Positions 1-13,142 of a DNA stretch of 64,000 nt are shown here, in pieces (positions within the stretch are counted from its first letter, which is position 1; each line of letters starts with the position of its first letter). Made by a program: the position numbers and the translations under genes. The notes under the pieces were generated by a model, which was not told the DNA's origin, ran no database searches, and saw only the letters and a list, made by a program, of their open reading frames with translations. The stretch is from assembly GCA_964617825.1 (NCBI GenBank), contig CAZTWL010000005.1:90392-154391 (forward strand), read 5' to 3'. The DNA comes from VSJD01 sp964617825 (GTDB taxonomy: Bacteria; Verrucomicrobiota; Kiritimatiellia; JAAZAB01).

Positions 1-2
1 TC

Positions 3-968
3 AAGGTGGCCCTTATAGCATGCGATAAGTCTGGTGTTCCCGAATGGGTGCCGGGTAAACTGGCCGAAAGCGGGATTGAGTTCAAAACAAAGCGTTGCAA
101 GGACGAAGCCGAATTCCTGGATTTTGCCGGGGAAGCCGACGTTGTCTGGACGCTGGGCCCCAACCTGGTGATTAAGCCGCAGTCGTTGCCCAAACTGAAG
201 AATTGCAAGGCCATAATGCGGAGCGGCAGCGGCGTCGACGGGCTGCCGATCGAGGAAGCGACGCGTTTGGGCATCTGGATATCCAATACCCCGGAGGCGA
301 TTGCCGAGTGTGTGGCCGATCACGCCATTGCCCTGCTTTTTGCCGTGGCCAGGCAGATCCCGTTTTATGACGGCGAGGTCCGCAAGCGCGTTTGGAACCA
401 AGCCGGAACAGATTGCCTGCGCTGGCACTTTTCAGGGCAGACCTTCGGACTGGTTGGTTTCGGACAAATCGCGCGCTACGTGGCCGCCAAGCTTGCCGGA
501 TTCAAAATGAAATTTATCTGTCATGATCCCTATGTCAAGGAAGGCATCATGGAAAAGGCGGGCGTTCTCCCGGTTGGATTTGACGAACTGCTTGAAAAGT
601 CGGATTTCATCTCGGTCCATTGTCCTTTGACCGATACAACCCGCCATCTTTTCAACGAGAGCGCTTTGCGTAAAATGAAAAAAAGCGCCCTGCTGATCAA
701 CACTTCCCGCGGTGCGGTCATCGACGAAAATGCGCTGGTTAAGGCTTTGAAGGAAGGACGCCTGGCCGCAGCCGGTTTGGACGTCATGGAGCAGGAGCCG
801 CCGCCAAAAGATCACCCGCTGTTGAGCCTTCCCCATGTCGTGATCACGCCGCATATCGCGGCGTTTTCCGATGAGTTTACCCAAAAATTCTGGGAATGTT
901 CCGTTGCCGCGATCAAGGATTTCCAACAGGGACGCTGGCAGCAGCACAGCGTGAATCGGGTGCGATAA
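3..968 (+). CDS. D-isomer-specific 2-hydroxyacid dehydrogenase (start probably just outside the window)
   Basis: NAD-dependent dehydrogenase of the D-2-hydroxyacid family (phosphoglycerate, glyoxylate or hydroxypyruvate reductase type), about 320 residues, which is the usual length for members lacking the serine-binding ACT domain. Seen: the dinucleotide-binding segment TFGLVGFGQIARYVAAKL (GxGxxA type) near residues 145-165, the signature LLINTSRGAVIDENAL with its Arg near residue 235, a Glu in MEQEPP, and the His of ITPHIAAFS near residue 285. A GTG at position 6 would give MALIACDK, but the in-frame Lys codon before it suggests the true start lies upstream, so the 5' end is treated as open. 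Substrate cannot be told from sequence. A 56-nt gap separates it from the next gene. Confidence 0.85.
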   Translation, partial: KVALIACDKSGVPEWVPGKLAESGIEFKTKRCKDEAEFLDFAGEADVVWTLGPNLVIKPQSLPKLKNCKAIMRSGSGVDGLPIEEATRLGIWISNTPEAIAECVADHAIALLFAVARQIPFYDGEVRKRVWNQAGTDCLRWHFSGQTFGLVGFGQIARYVAAKLAGFKMKFICHDPYVKEGIMEKAGVLPVGFDELLEKSDFISVHCPLTDTTRHLFNESALRKMKKSALLINTSRGAVIDENALVKALKEGRLAAAGLDVMEQEPPPKDHPLLSLPHVVITPHIAAFSDEFTQKFWECSVAAIKDFQQGRWQQHSVNRVR

Positions 969-1024
969 TTCGTAAGGCTATATGAAAGGGTAGCCCTGCG
1001 GTTTAACGAAAGGAGAGATCGGGG

Positions 1025-3196
1025 ATGCTTTTTCCTAATAAGTTAGCGGCGAGTACGGCATTGCTAATCGCGGTGGTCGGCTTGATGCCGGCGCGCGCAA
1101 GCATTCAAACCTGGAATGGGGGCACCGGCGATTGGTCGGAGGCGGCGAACTGGACCACCGCCGTGCCGGCTGTCGGCGATGACGTGGTCATCACCAATCG
1201 CGGCGCTCTGGTGCTTTTGACCAATTCGACGCCGTGGCTGAGTTCGCTGGCGATCAGCAATGCGTCTCTGTCGTGCTCGAATTGGAATACGACGATTTAT
1301 GTCACCAACCTGACGATCCTGAGCAGCGGCATCCTGACCTGCGCGGGCCCCTTCACCAACACGGCCATGTCGAACCGGGTGAGTGTGGTCTGCACCAACC
1401 TTCTTGTTGAAACCAAAGGCGCCATTAACGTCCAGGGCAAGGGTTTTGCCGGTGGCATCGGTCCCGGCTATGGCAAGGGCAATGGTCCGGGCGGCGGCGG
1501 GAGCGGAATTGCCGGGGGAAGCTACGGCGGCTACGGCAGGCAGGGGCAAGGATGGGCATATGCTACCAACATTTATGGTTCCGCCTCAGCGCCGCTGGAT
1601 CCCGGGAGTGGTGGGTGTGGCGGCGCTTACGCCGGCGACCAGAGCGGGCACGGCGGCGGCGCGGTGTGCATCACCGCTATCCAGATGACCGTCAACGGGA
1701 GTATTAATGCCAACGGCAGCAATGTCGTTTCTTCTACCCACGGCGCTGGCGGATCAGGAGGAGGCATTTATATAACCTGTGCCACAATCACTGGCACCAA
1801 TGGTTTAATTACGGCCAATGCCGCTAATCCGCAGGCGGGTAATAAAAATCTTGGTGGCGGCGCGGGCGGCGGACGGATTGCCGTGCATTATAATCCGGAG
1901 CTGCAGGATGCGCTGCCCATCCCCTCCCTGTGCTTTTCGGCTGCTCCCAGCCCGTCGGCGGGCCTAACCCACTATTTACCAGGCGACATCGGCACGCTCT
2001 ATTTTACGGACAGCCGGTTGTTTTCGCCGACGAATTTGTTTACCGGGCAGTGGCTGGCGCCGGGATTTACCAACCGATTAACGCTGTCCGACTGGACAAT
2101 CAGCAATGTCTGGCTCCGCGTGCCGGGGTTTGACCTGACGGTGTCCAATACTCTGTTGGTTGCGGGCACGAACTATCTCCAGTTCAAGCTGGAGATCACG
2201 AATAAATGCGTGATCCGGTGCGGAGCCTTGTGCGTCAGCGCCGCTTCGTTGGCTTTGGGTATGCCGCGTCCCGAGTGGTGTCCGGAGGTCTTCGGGATAT
2301 CCGGCGGCACAGCCGGTCCCACATTGAATTGCACGGACACGTTGATTCTGACGAATGCCGCCCGGTTTTATATTTATGCCGGCCTTACCAATGAGGGCGA
2401 AGCGGCCGGGAACGGCGCCCGCATTAATGTTGGCGGCGAAACCCGAATTTCCACCAATTGTTGGGTCTATCCCGCGGCGCATCCCACTAACGGCGCGATC
2501 GCTTTATTCAGTTTAAAGTCCCTGACCATTGATCAAGGCGGCGCCATCAATGCCGATTCTTTGGGATATGCCGGCGGCCGTTTTCCAGGCACGACTAAGT
2601 CGAACGTTGCCTATGGGCTGGGTGCTCCGAACAATTATACCCACGGCGCCGGGTATGGCGGCGCCGGGGCTCTGGGCTACTGGGATTCCGGACCGGCTGG
2701 GGCGGCTTACGGAATGTCCAACGCCCCGGAGGCCGGCAGCGGTGCGCGCGGCGGAGGCAATGCGGGGGATTCGGCGCTGTCCCAAGGCGCGTATGGCGGC
2801 GGATGTGTGCGGATTCAGGCCGCGGATACAGTCGTTGTCAAAGGCGCCATTTCCGCCAACGGCGGTAGAGGATGTAATTCCTACGGAGGTGGCGGGTCCG
2901 GTGGCGGCATTTACATTACCTGTAGGACCTTCATTGGCGACTCCAATGCTCTCTTGCAAGCCAAGGGTGGCAATGCACAGACCGGCACCGGCGGATCGAA
3001 ATACGACGGCGGCGGGGGTGGTGGCGGACGGATTGCCGTCTGGCGCATCTTCGATAGGCCCTTGGGTGTCATTTCCAATGATGTGAGCGGTGGCTGCGGC
3101 TGGGCACCCGCTTATGGAACCAATTATGGGGCGTCGGGCACGGTTGTCTGGGGCTGGATCGTGCCGCCTGCAGGCAGTATCGTATCGGTATATTGA
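1025..3196 (+). CDS. Secreted Gly-rich surface protein, copy 1 of a tandem pair
   Basis: Predicted exported protein of 723 residues with no recognised enzymatic domain. Residues 1-25 form a signal peptide ending MPARA. Then comes a Trp/Asn-rich start (IQTWNGGTGDWSEAANW) like that of secreted beta-structured proteins in PVC-group bacteria. The rest alternates Thr/Asn-rich beta-strand-like blocks with Gly-rich loops. The pattern GGGSGGGIYITC followed by GGGGGGRIAV occurs twice, near residues 240-285 and 620-675, so the protein is itself an internal duplication of about 370 residues. Start ATG at 1025 follows an AGGAGA ribosome binding site. The end (VWGWIVPPAGSIVSVY) is shared with the next gene. 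No membrane anchor or sorting motif was seen. Surface or extracellular location and a structural or adhesive role are inferences. Confidence 0.75.
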   Translation: MLFPNKLAASTALLIAVVGLMPARASIQTWNGGTGDWSEAANWTTAVPAVGDDVVITNRGALVLLTNSTPWLSSLAISNASLSCSNWNTTIYVTNLTILSSGILTCAGPFTNTAMSNRVSVVCTNLLVETKGAINVQGKGFAGGIGPGYGKGNGPGGGGSGIAGGSYGGYGRQGQGWAYATNIYGSASAPLDPGSGGCGGAYAGDQSGHGGGAVCITAIQMTVNGSINANGSNVVSSTHGAGGSGGGIYITCATITGTNGLITANAANPQAGNKNLGGGAGGGRIAVHYNPELQDALPIPSLCFSAAPSPSAGLTHYLPGDIGTLYFTDSRLFSPTNLFTGQWLAPGFTNRLTLSDWTISNVWLRVPGFDLTVSNTLLVAGTNYLQFKLEITNKCVIRCGALCVSAASLALGMPRPEWCPEVFGISGGTAGPTLNCTDTLILTNAARFYIYAGLTNEGEAAGNGARINVGGETRISTNCWVYPAAHPTNGAIALFSLKSLTIDQGGAINADSLGYAGGRFPGTTKSNVAYGLGAPNNYTHGAGYGGAGALGYWDSGPAGAAYGMSNAPEAGSGARGGGNAGDSALSQGAYGGGCVRIQAADTVVVKGAISANGGRGCNSYGGGGSGGGIYITCRTFIGDSNALLQAKGGNAQTGTGGSKYDGGGGGGGRIAVWRIFDRPLGVISNDVSGGCGWAPAYGTNYGASGTVVWGWIVPPAGSIVSVY

Positions 3197-3236
3197 TAGT
3201 TGGTTGCCGCCGCGGTTGGTCGTTTGCCCGGCTTAT

Positions 3237-3260
3237 AAAGGCCGATTCTGCGGCCTTTTT
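3237..3260 (+). terminator. Rho-independent terminator after Gly-rich gene 1
   Basis: Stem AAAGGCCG, loop ATTCTG, stem CGGCCTTT, then T residues. It lies 41 nt after the stop codon. A related hairpin follows the paralogue, so the terminator region was duplicated with the gene. Confidence 0.8.
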
Positions 3261-3401
3261 ACACCGTCAGCATGTCGATGGCATTCGCTCCGCGCAAATC
3301 GGCAAATAGGAATTGGACAAGCTGGTAACTATCTAATATTTTATAAAGCAACTGGTTTGGTTTGTGTTACTGCCTTTGCAAGCACCCTTTCATACAGGAT
3401 A

Positions 3402-5588
3402 ATGAAAATGAGTTTCTCTGTTAAGACTATGGCAGGCGTGCTGGTTGTTATGGCGTTCGGCCTGCTGCCGGCGCGGGCGGGCATTCAAACCTGGAATACG
3501 ACCACCGGGGATTGGTCCGTGGCGGCGAACTGGACCACCGCCGTGCCGGTCGGCGGCGATGAGGTGGTCATCACCAATCGCGGCGCTCTGGTGCTTTTGA
3601 CCAATTCGACGCCGTGGCTGAGTTCGCTGGCGATCAGCAATGCGTCTCTGTCGTGCTCGAATTGGGATACGACGATTTACGTCACCAATGTGACGATCCT
3701 GAGCGGCGGCATCCTGACCTGCGCGGGCCCGTTCACCAACACGGCCATGTCGAATCGGGTGAGTGTGGTCTGCACCAACCTTTTCGTTGAAACCAAAGGC
3801 GCCATCAATGTCGAAGGCAAGGGGTTTTCCGGCGGCGTTAACCTGACAGTCAACTATCAGCCCGGCCATGGACCAGGCGCCGTAAAAGCAACCGGTGGCG
3901 CCGGCCACGGCGGCGCCGGTCAAATCCGAAACAATTCTCTCTGGTGGACCAATACGGTATATGGGTCCGTTACGGCGCCATTGTATCCCGGCAGCGGAGG
4001 TGGCGCTGGGTCTTCTGTTAATATAGTCTATGGTGGGCATGGTGGTGGGGCCGTGTGTATTACCGCTGACCAGGTGGTGGTCAACGGCAGCATCAATGCG
4101 AATGCTACGTTGCCTTCGTCGCCGAACTATGTATATATCGGCAATGGCGATGGCGGATCGGGCGGCGGGATTTACATAACCTGCACTACGATTGCCGGCA
4201 CCAATGGCGCCATTACGGCGGATGGCAGCGAGTGCAGCGCCCGCTTTACCGGGATGGCATTCCCGGGGGGTGGTGGCGGCGGCCGGATTGCGGTTGTTTA
4301 CGACCCGGCGGCCCAAAATGCCGTGTCGCCCGTGCCCTCCCTGCGCTTTTCGGCTGCCGCGGGACTGGGCTCTGCGGTGGGCAATCGGCGCGGCAGCGCC
4401 GATATCGGCACGTTGTATTTTTCCGACAGTTATTTCTTTTCGCCAACCAATCTCTTCAACGGCAAGTGGATGGCACCCGGTCTGACGACTTTTGCGGCCG
4501 CCGATCTGGTTCTCAGCAACGTCTGGGCGTGTCTGCCGACGGCGGCATTGACGATCACGAACACCATCGCAGTCCTGGGCACCAATTATCTTCAAAGTAA
4601 ACTTCAGTTGACAAACGACAATGTTGTCGTGAGGGGCGGGGGCGTAACGGTCAGCGGCTCCTCGTTGATTTTGGGACGTAACGAACTATTCGATCCCGCC
4701 AGTCTGTACCGCGGCCTTACTGTGGGTCCGGCGCTGATTTGCGCGAATGATCTGATCTTGACGAATGAAGCTTTTTTTTATGTCTATGCCGGGCTCACCA
4801 ATAGCGGGATGCCAATCGGCTATGGCGGCATGGTCAGTGCCGGCGGCGATGTCCTTGTGGCCACCAACTGCTGGATTTTGCCGGCCGCGCATCCGACTAA
4901 CGGAGCGGTGGTGCTGTTCAGCATGCGTAATCTGATGCTAGATTCCGGCGGCGGCTTCAATGCCAATGTCCTTGGGTATGGCGGCGGCCGTGCCGCTGCG
5001 TCGGATGATCACATAAAATGGGCATTTGGACCAGGTGCGGTTCCTTATAATGGTGGCGCCGGTTATGGCGGCAAGGGTTTGAAAGCTTACTATTATGTAG
5101 GCGGTGAAACCTACGGTTCCTCCAATGCGCCGGTTGATCCGGGCAGCGGCGCGTCGTCGGGAGCGGGGTATGCATATTCAGGAGCGAATGGCGGCGGGAG
5201 CGTGCAGGTTCGCGCCGTCGATACGGTCCGCGTTCAAGGCGCGATCTTGGCCAATGGCGGCGGGATCGCCGGTTCATATAGTCCCGGTTCATCCGGCGGC
5301 AGCATTTACATCACCTGCCGCACATTTATCGGGGACTCCAATGGAGTGTTGTCCGCCAACGGCAGCAATTGCGCTCCATCCAGTGCAAGTGCCCCATATG
5401 ATGGCGGTGGTGGCGGCGGCGGGCGGATCGCAGTGTGGCGGATCTTCGATCGGTCCCCGACGGCAATCTCCAACTATGTGGACGGCGGCCGTGGCGGATA
5501 TTACAACAGCTTTATCACCGCCGCCCCCGGCACCATTGTCTGGGGTTGGATCGTGCCGCCTTCAGGCAGTATCGTATCGATATATTGA
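3402..5588 (+). CDS. Secreted Gly-rich surface protein, copy 2 of a tandem pair
   Basis: Paralogue of the gene just upstream, 728 residues from the ATG at 3402 (an ATG at 3408 is also possible). The open frame extends further upstream, but the signal peptide MKMSFSVKTMAGVLVVMAFGLLPARA and a nearby AGGA fix the start here. The mature N-terminus (IQTWNTTTGDWSVAANW) and roughly the next 110 residues are almost identical to copy 1, including about 100 nt of uninterrupted DNA identity. The middle has diverged strongly, and the end (SGGSIYITC, GGGGGGGRIAVWRIFDR, VWGWIVPPSGSIVSIY) is again near-identical. Like copy 1, it has two internal Gly-rich repeats. No catalytic motif is visible. Function unknown; exported structural or adhesin-like protein inferred. 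Confidence 0.75.
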   Translation: MKMSFSVKTMAGVLVVMAFGLLPARAGIQTWNTTTGDWSVAANWTTAVPVGGDEVVITNRGALVLLTNSTPWLSSLAISNASLSCSNWDTTIYVTNVTILSGGILTCAGPFTNTAMSNRVSVVCTNLFVETKGAINVEGKGFSGGVNLTVNYQPGHGPGAVKATGGAGHGGAGQIRNNSLWWTNTVYGSVTAPLYPGSGGGAGSSVNIVYGGHGGGAVCITADQVVVNGSINANATLPSSPNYVYIGNGDGGSGGGIYITCTTIAGTNGAITADGSECSARFTGMAFPGGGGGGRIAVVYDPAAQNAVSPVPSLRFSAAAGLGSAVGNRRGSADIGTLYFSDSYFFSPTNLFNGKWMAPGLTTFAAADLVLSNVWACLPTAALTITNTIAVLGTNYLQSKLQLTNDNVVVRGGGVTVSGSSLILGRNELFDPASLYRGLTVGPALICANDLILTNEAFFYVYAGLTNSGMPIGYGGMVSAGGDVLVATNCWILPAAHPTNGAVVLFSMRNLMLDSGGGFNANVLGYGGGRAAASDDHIKWAFGPGAVPYNGGAGYGGKGLKAYYYVGGETYGSSNAPVDPGSGASSGAGYAYSGANGGGSVQVRAVDTVRVQGAILANGGGIAGSYSPGSSGGSIYITCRTFIGDSNGVLSANGSNCAPSSASAPYDGGGGGGGRIAVWRIFDRSPTAISNYVDGGRGGYYNSFITAAPGTIVWGWIVPPSGSIVSIY

Positions 5589-5659
5589 CGGTTGGGCCGC
5601 TGTGGTTGGCCGTTTGCGCGGCTTATCAAGGCCGGTTTGGCCTCCCCGATGCGTTGTCC

Positions 5660-5680
5660 GGCCGGTTTTCGGCCTTTTTT
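5660..5680 (+). terminator. Rho-independent terminator after Gly-rich gene 2
   Basis: Stem GGCCG, loop GTTTT, stem CGGCC, followed by six T. A smaller hairpin (AAGGCC, GGTTT, GGCCTC) lies just before it. Its position and sequence match the terminator of the upstream paralogue. Confidence 0.75.
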
Positions 5681-5803
5681 ATCCGCTTGATTTTACGGAT
5701 TACTTCCGCTATTTTTATAGCTCGGTGAAACGGGTATTCCCAGCCTTCTGCAATCCCCGGGAATTTGTTTTGTCGTTAATGCACAATAAGGAGATCGTCT
5801 GCC

Positions 5804-9421
<3,618 letters not shown>

Positions 9422-9457
9422 GCTGGGCGGAAAACAAATTCCCTGTCAAATAAGGGC

Positions 9458-9492
9458 AAAGGTTGTGTTGGTGAATAACCAACACAACCTTT
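9458..9492. terminator. Bidirectional terminator between nifJ and lon
   Basis: A perfect 12-bp stem (GGTTGTGTTGGT / ACCAACACAACC) with a 5-nt GAATA loop is extended by AAA/TTT. It sits between the convergent ends of nifJ and lon, with a T-run on each strand, so it can serve both. Confidence 0.85.
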
Positions 9493-9520
9493 CTCGTTTA
9501 TGCGTTCGGCATGTTGTTTC

Positions 9521-11950
9521 TCAAAAACACAAAGCGGCGACTTCGGCGAACGTGCTCACGAAATGCGGGTGCAGGCCGCGCCGGATGTGCGCCGGCAAAT
9601 CGTCGAAATCGCGCTGGTTTTCCATTGGGAAAATAAGGTTGCGCACGTTGGCGCGTTTGGCGGCGAGCGTTTTTTCCTTTACGCCGCCAATGGCCATGAC
9701 CAGGCCGGTCAGGGACAACTCGCCGGTCATGGCCCAGTGCGGCTTGATCGGTTTGCCGATCGCCAGGGAGTATAGGGCGCAGGCCATGGTAATGCCGGCT
9801 GAGGGGCCGTCTTTTGGAGTGGCGCCGGAAGGCACATGCAGATGGATGAAGTTTTTTTGGAAAAACCGGTTGGCTACGGGCTGATCGTTCAGGAACGAAC
9901 GCACAAAGGTGTAGGCAATTTCCGACGATTCCACCATGACATTCCCGAGCTGGCCCGTCTGTTTGAAGCCGGGTTTCTCGGCCTCCACGCGGCTGGCTTC
10001 CACATAGAGCGTTTCTCCGCCCAGACTGGTCCAGGCCAGACCCATGACAACGCCGGGATGCGGCTTCCGGAACGGGTCCTCGTTGGAAAACAGCCTTTTG
10101 CCCAGCCATTCCTGCAGATCCTTCGCGTCCACCCTGATGCGCAGGTTTCTGTGGCCAACGATTTTGCGGGCGGCCTTCCGGCAGATCTTTTTGATGGCAT
10201 TCTCCATGCTCCTTACGCCCGGTTCGCGCGCATAGCCGTCGACGATTTCGCGCAGGGCCGGGGTGGTTAACTGAATCTGATTGTCTTTCAGCCCGCTGGC
10301 CTTGATCTGCTTGGTCAGGATAAACTTGAGGGCAATCTGCAACTTTTCCTCCAGAATATAGCCGGAGAGCTTGATGATTTCCATGCGATCGAGCAACGGG
10401 CGCGGGATCGTATCCAGAACGTTGGCCGTACAGACAAACAGCACATTGGAAAGATCGAAACGCACGTCCAGGTAGTGATCCAAAAATTCGCGGTTTTGTT
10501 CCGGGTCCAGCGTCTCCAACAAGGCGGAGGCCGGGTCGCCCTGGAAACTAGCGCCGATTTTGTCCACCTCGTCCAGCATGATCAGCGGATTCAAGCTTTT
10601 GCAAAGTTTCATGGCCTGGATGAATTTGCCGGGCATGGCGCCGATGTAGGTCCGCCGGTGTCCTTTGATCTCGGCCTCGTCCCGCATGCCGCCCAGCGAA
10701 AACCGGTAGAATTGGCGCCCCATGCTGGCCGCGATGGACCGGCCCAGCGATGTTTTACCCACCCCGGGCGGACCGACAAAACAAAGGATCGAGCCCGATA
10801 CGCTTCCCTTGAGAATGCCTACGGAAAGAAACTCCAGGATGCGCTCCTTCACATCGTCCAGACCGTAATGATCGCGGTTCAAGATGGCTTCCGCCTGCTT
10901 CAGGTTGTAATTCTCCGGCGTAAACACACCCCAGGGCAGGCTTGTCAACCAATCCAGATAATTGCGCGATACGTTGAACTCCGGCGACGAGGGATCCAGC
11001 AAACTAAGCTTGGACATTTCCTCATCGATGCGCTCGGTGGCCTCGGGAGTCAGCGTCAGGGCTTTCAGACGTTCGCGAAATTGTTCGATCTCGGCCTCCT
11101 TGCCCTCCTTGGCCAGGCCGAGTTCCTTTTTGATCGCTTTCAACTGCTCCCGCAGGAAGAAATCGCGCTGTTGCTTGCTGACCTTTTCTTCGATTTGCTG
11201 GTTGATCTTGACCTGGATTCTGGAAACATCCAATTCCTTTTTCAGAAGCAGGAGCGCTTTTTCGATGCGCTGGCGAATGCTGGTTGTCTCCAGAATATCC
11301 TGGAGTTCGACCGGGCTGGACGTGGTCATGGCCGACGCAAAATCGGCCAGCCGGCCCGGATCGTTCAGGTTGGCGCGGCCCAGAAACATGTTGAGCTCAT
11401 CCTTGAACATGGGGTTAAGCTTGGTCAGGTCCCGAATGGCCGAGATGATGGCCACCGCGTAGGCCTTCAATTCCTCGTTGACGGTCATTTCCGACTCGAA
11501 CAGGTAACGGACCTGCGCCATGATTACCGGCTCCCTGGCCAGAATGGCCTCGACATGGAAACGCTCCAACACGCTCAACATGACCTGCACGGGAGCGTCC
11601 GGACCTTCCTGATGCGCCCGTAGCAACTCTGCCACCACTCCCACGGAATAGAGATCCTCGACCTTTAGCGGCTCGTTTGCCGGACGTTCAGCCTGTGGGC
11701 GCATCAGGATAATGCCGACATATTTTGCTGAAGATTTGGCAATATCCACGATGGTTCTTTTGGCCCGGGGATCTTCCAGGATCATGGGCACAATCATCTT
11801 GGGGAACACCGGGCGGTCCCCGATAATGATGATCGGCAGTTTTTCCGGCAGCATGTTCCGCAGCAGCACCACTCGTTTTTCATCGCGCGGCAAAGCATCG
11901 TTCGACGGCGCGGGCTCCTCGTTTTTTTCATCCTGAGGATCATTGGCCAT
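9521..11950 (-). CDS. lon: ATP-dependent protease Lon
   Basis: Cytoplasmic AAA+ serine protease that degrades misfolded and regulatory proteins; 809 residues, typical of bacterial LonA. Seen: N-terminal substrate-binding domain (LPIIIIGDRPVFPKMIVPMI, residues about 38-230), central coiled-coil region (QREFFLREQLKAIKKELG type, here QRDFFLREQLKAIKKELG), Walker A GPPGVGKTS near residue 395, Walker B LIMLDEVDKIG, and the C-terminal protease domain with the catalytic Ser in PKDGPSAGI near residue 716 and the Lys in GGVKEKTLAAKRA. The ATG at 11950 is preceded on its strand by AAAGGATTTGTC. No heat-shock operator could be identified upstream. Convergent with nifJ. Confidence 0.97.
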   Translation of the reverse strand: MANDPQDEKNEEPAPSNDALPRDEKRVVLLRNMLPEKLPIIIIGDRPVFPKMIVPMILEDPRAKRTIVDIAKSSAKYVGIILMRPQAERPANEPLKVEDLYSVGVVAELLRAHQEGPDAPVQVMLSVLERFHVEAILAREPVIMAQVRYLFESEMTVNEELKAYAVAIISAIRDLTKLNPMFKDELNMFLGRANLNDPGRLADFASAMTTSSPVELQDILETTSIRQRIEKALLLLKKELDVSRIQVKINQQIEEKVSKQQRDFFLREQLKAIKKELGLAKEGKEAEIEQFRERLKALTLTPEATERIDEEMSKLSLLDPSSPEFNVSRNYLDWLTSLPWGVFTPENYNLKQAEAILNRDHYGLDDVKERILEFLSVGILKGSVSGSILCFVGPPGVGKTSLGRSIAASMGRQFYRFSLGGMRDEAEIKGHRRTYIGAMPGKFIQAMKLCKSLNPLIMLDEVDKIGASFQGDPASALLETLDPEQNREFLDHYLDVRFDLSNVLFVCTANVLDTIPRPLLDRMEIIKLSGYILEEKLQIALKFILTKQIKASGLKDNQIQLTTPALREIVDGYAREPGVRSMENAIKKICRKAARKIVGHRNLRIRVDAKDLQEWLGKRLFSNEDPFRKPHPGVVMGLAWTSLGGETLYVEASRVEAEKPGFKQTGQLGNVMVESSEIAYTFVRSFLNDQPVANRFFQKNFIHLHVPSGATPKDGPSAGITMACALYSLAIGKPIKPHWAMTGELSLTGLVMAIGGVKEKTLAAKRANVRNLIFPMENQRDFDDLPAHIRRGLHPHFVSTFAEVAALCF

Positions 11951-12143
11951 GACAAATCCTTTCCATTATTGCGGACCTGCTGATGCGAGCAAAGCCATCG
12001 ACTTAAAGGCATCCGCCATGGATGCCTGAGAACACTGGTGAGAAGGCAAATGCAACCCGACCGAGGCATTCCATGTCAGTGACGTCCGCGATCAGATTCA
12101 TGTTTATGAATATTCCCAACGTTCAAGGTCCTGTCAATATCCG

Positions 12144-12851
12144 TCACTTCAGCTGAGCCGCCGCAAATTCCCAGTTTGCCAGGTGGTCCAGAAAAGTTTG
12201 CACAAAGTCTTTGCGGCGGTTCTGGTAATCAAGGTAGTAAGCATGTTCCCACACGTCGCAAGTCAGCAACGCGGTTTGACCATGGGCCAGAGGAGTATCC
12301 GCGTTCGATGTTTTGACAATCTGCAGCCGTGCGCCATCCTGCACCAGCCAAACCCAGCCGCTGCCGAATTGAGCTACGGCTGTGGTCGCGAAAGCGTTCT
12401 TGAATTCATCGAAACTGCCGAAGGACTTTGTGATCAGGTCGAGCAGACGGCCTGTTGGCCGGCCGCCGCCGCCGGGCTTCATGCTATTCCAGAAAAATGA
12501 GTGATTCCAGGCCTGGGCCGCATTATTGAAAATGGCCGCCTTATCGGCCGTGCCGGCGCTTCCCACCACCACCTTTTCAAGCGGCTGTCCGGACCAGGGC
12601 GTGCCGGCTACCAGTTTGTTCAGGGTGTCGACATAGGCCTGATGATGCTTGCCGTAGTGAAAACCCATTGTCCGAGCCGATATGAACGGCTCCAGTGCGT
12701 CGGGGGCATAAGGCAGGGGCGGCAATTGCAGCTCCTTGGCGGTGGCCGTTTCCGGCGTGGCCGGTTCCTGAGCCCAGACGGAGACGGCCAGAAAAACGAG
12801 AGGAACAAACAGCGGTACTCTTAAATAGGTTTGGGTAATCCTGTCATTCAT
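12144..12851 (-). CDS. Exported Fe/Mn superoxide dismutase
   Basis: Dismutates superoxide to H2O2 and O2; 235 residues from the ATG at 12851. The frame is open further upstream, but this ATG has a strong AAAGGAGG site and gives a signal peptide (residues 1-27, PLFVPLVFLAVSVWA), so the enzyme is predicted to be periplasmic. Family motifs: FHYGKHHQAYVDTLNKLV (metal His and active-site region), AAQAWNHSFFWNSMKPGG (second metal His), and DVWEHAYYLDYQNRRKDFV with the metal-binding Asp and His. The choice between Fe and Mn cannot be made from this reading. Most bacterial Fe/Mn SODs are cytoplasmic, so the leader is notable. Followed downstream by lon on the same strand after about 190 nt. Confidence 0.93.
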   Translation of the reverse strand: MNDRITQTYLRVPLFVPLVFLAVSVWAQEPATPETATAKELQLPPLPYAPDALEPFISARTMGFHYGKHHQAYVDTLNKLVAGTPWSGQPLEKVVVGSAGTADKAAIFNNAAQAWNHSFFWNSMKPGGGGRPTGRLLDLITKSFGSFDEFKNAFATTAVAQFGSGWVWLVQDGARLQIVKTSNADTPLAHGQTALLTCDVWEHAYYLDYQNRRKDFVQTFLDHLANWEFAAAQLK

Positions 12852-13142
12852 GTTCTTCCTCCTTTGTCTGAATCTGTTCTTTAATGTATGCCTGCGTTGT
12901 TTTCTTTTATGTGAGTTGTCCGTACCGTTTGGGCTGTTACACCAGTTTAAAACAAGACTTTGCCCTTTATTTGCAAATCTTAAAATAAAGAGGCGCCTCC
13001 CGCAATTAGGGGATCTCTTAAAAACGCAGGCGAAATACCTGAGAAAGCAAGCCGCGTATAAAAAGCCGGCGTCCAAGTGATGGCTAACAATCAATCGGCT
13101 TAGCTGGATATGTCGTGAACCTTTTTCGGAGGCCGGTTCTCA

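Noticed and set aside
3390..4595. 401-codon minus-strand frame opposite Gly-rich gene 2
   Set aside because: Shadow of a Gly-rich coding region. A similar antisense frame exists over copy 1, as expected from shared sequence rather than from coding.
10475..11623. 382-codon plus-strand frame opposite lon
   Set aside because: Antisense to an intact Lon protease; no motif, no ribosome binding site.
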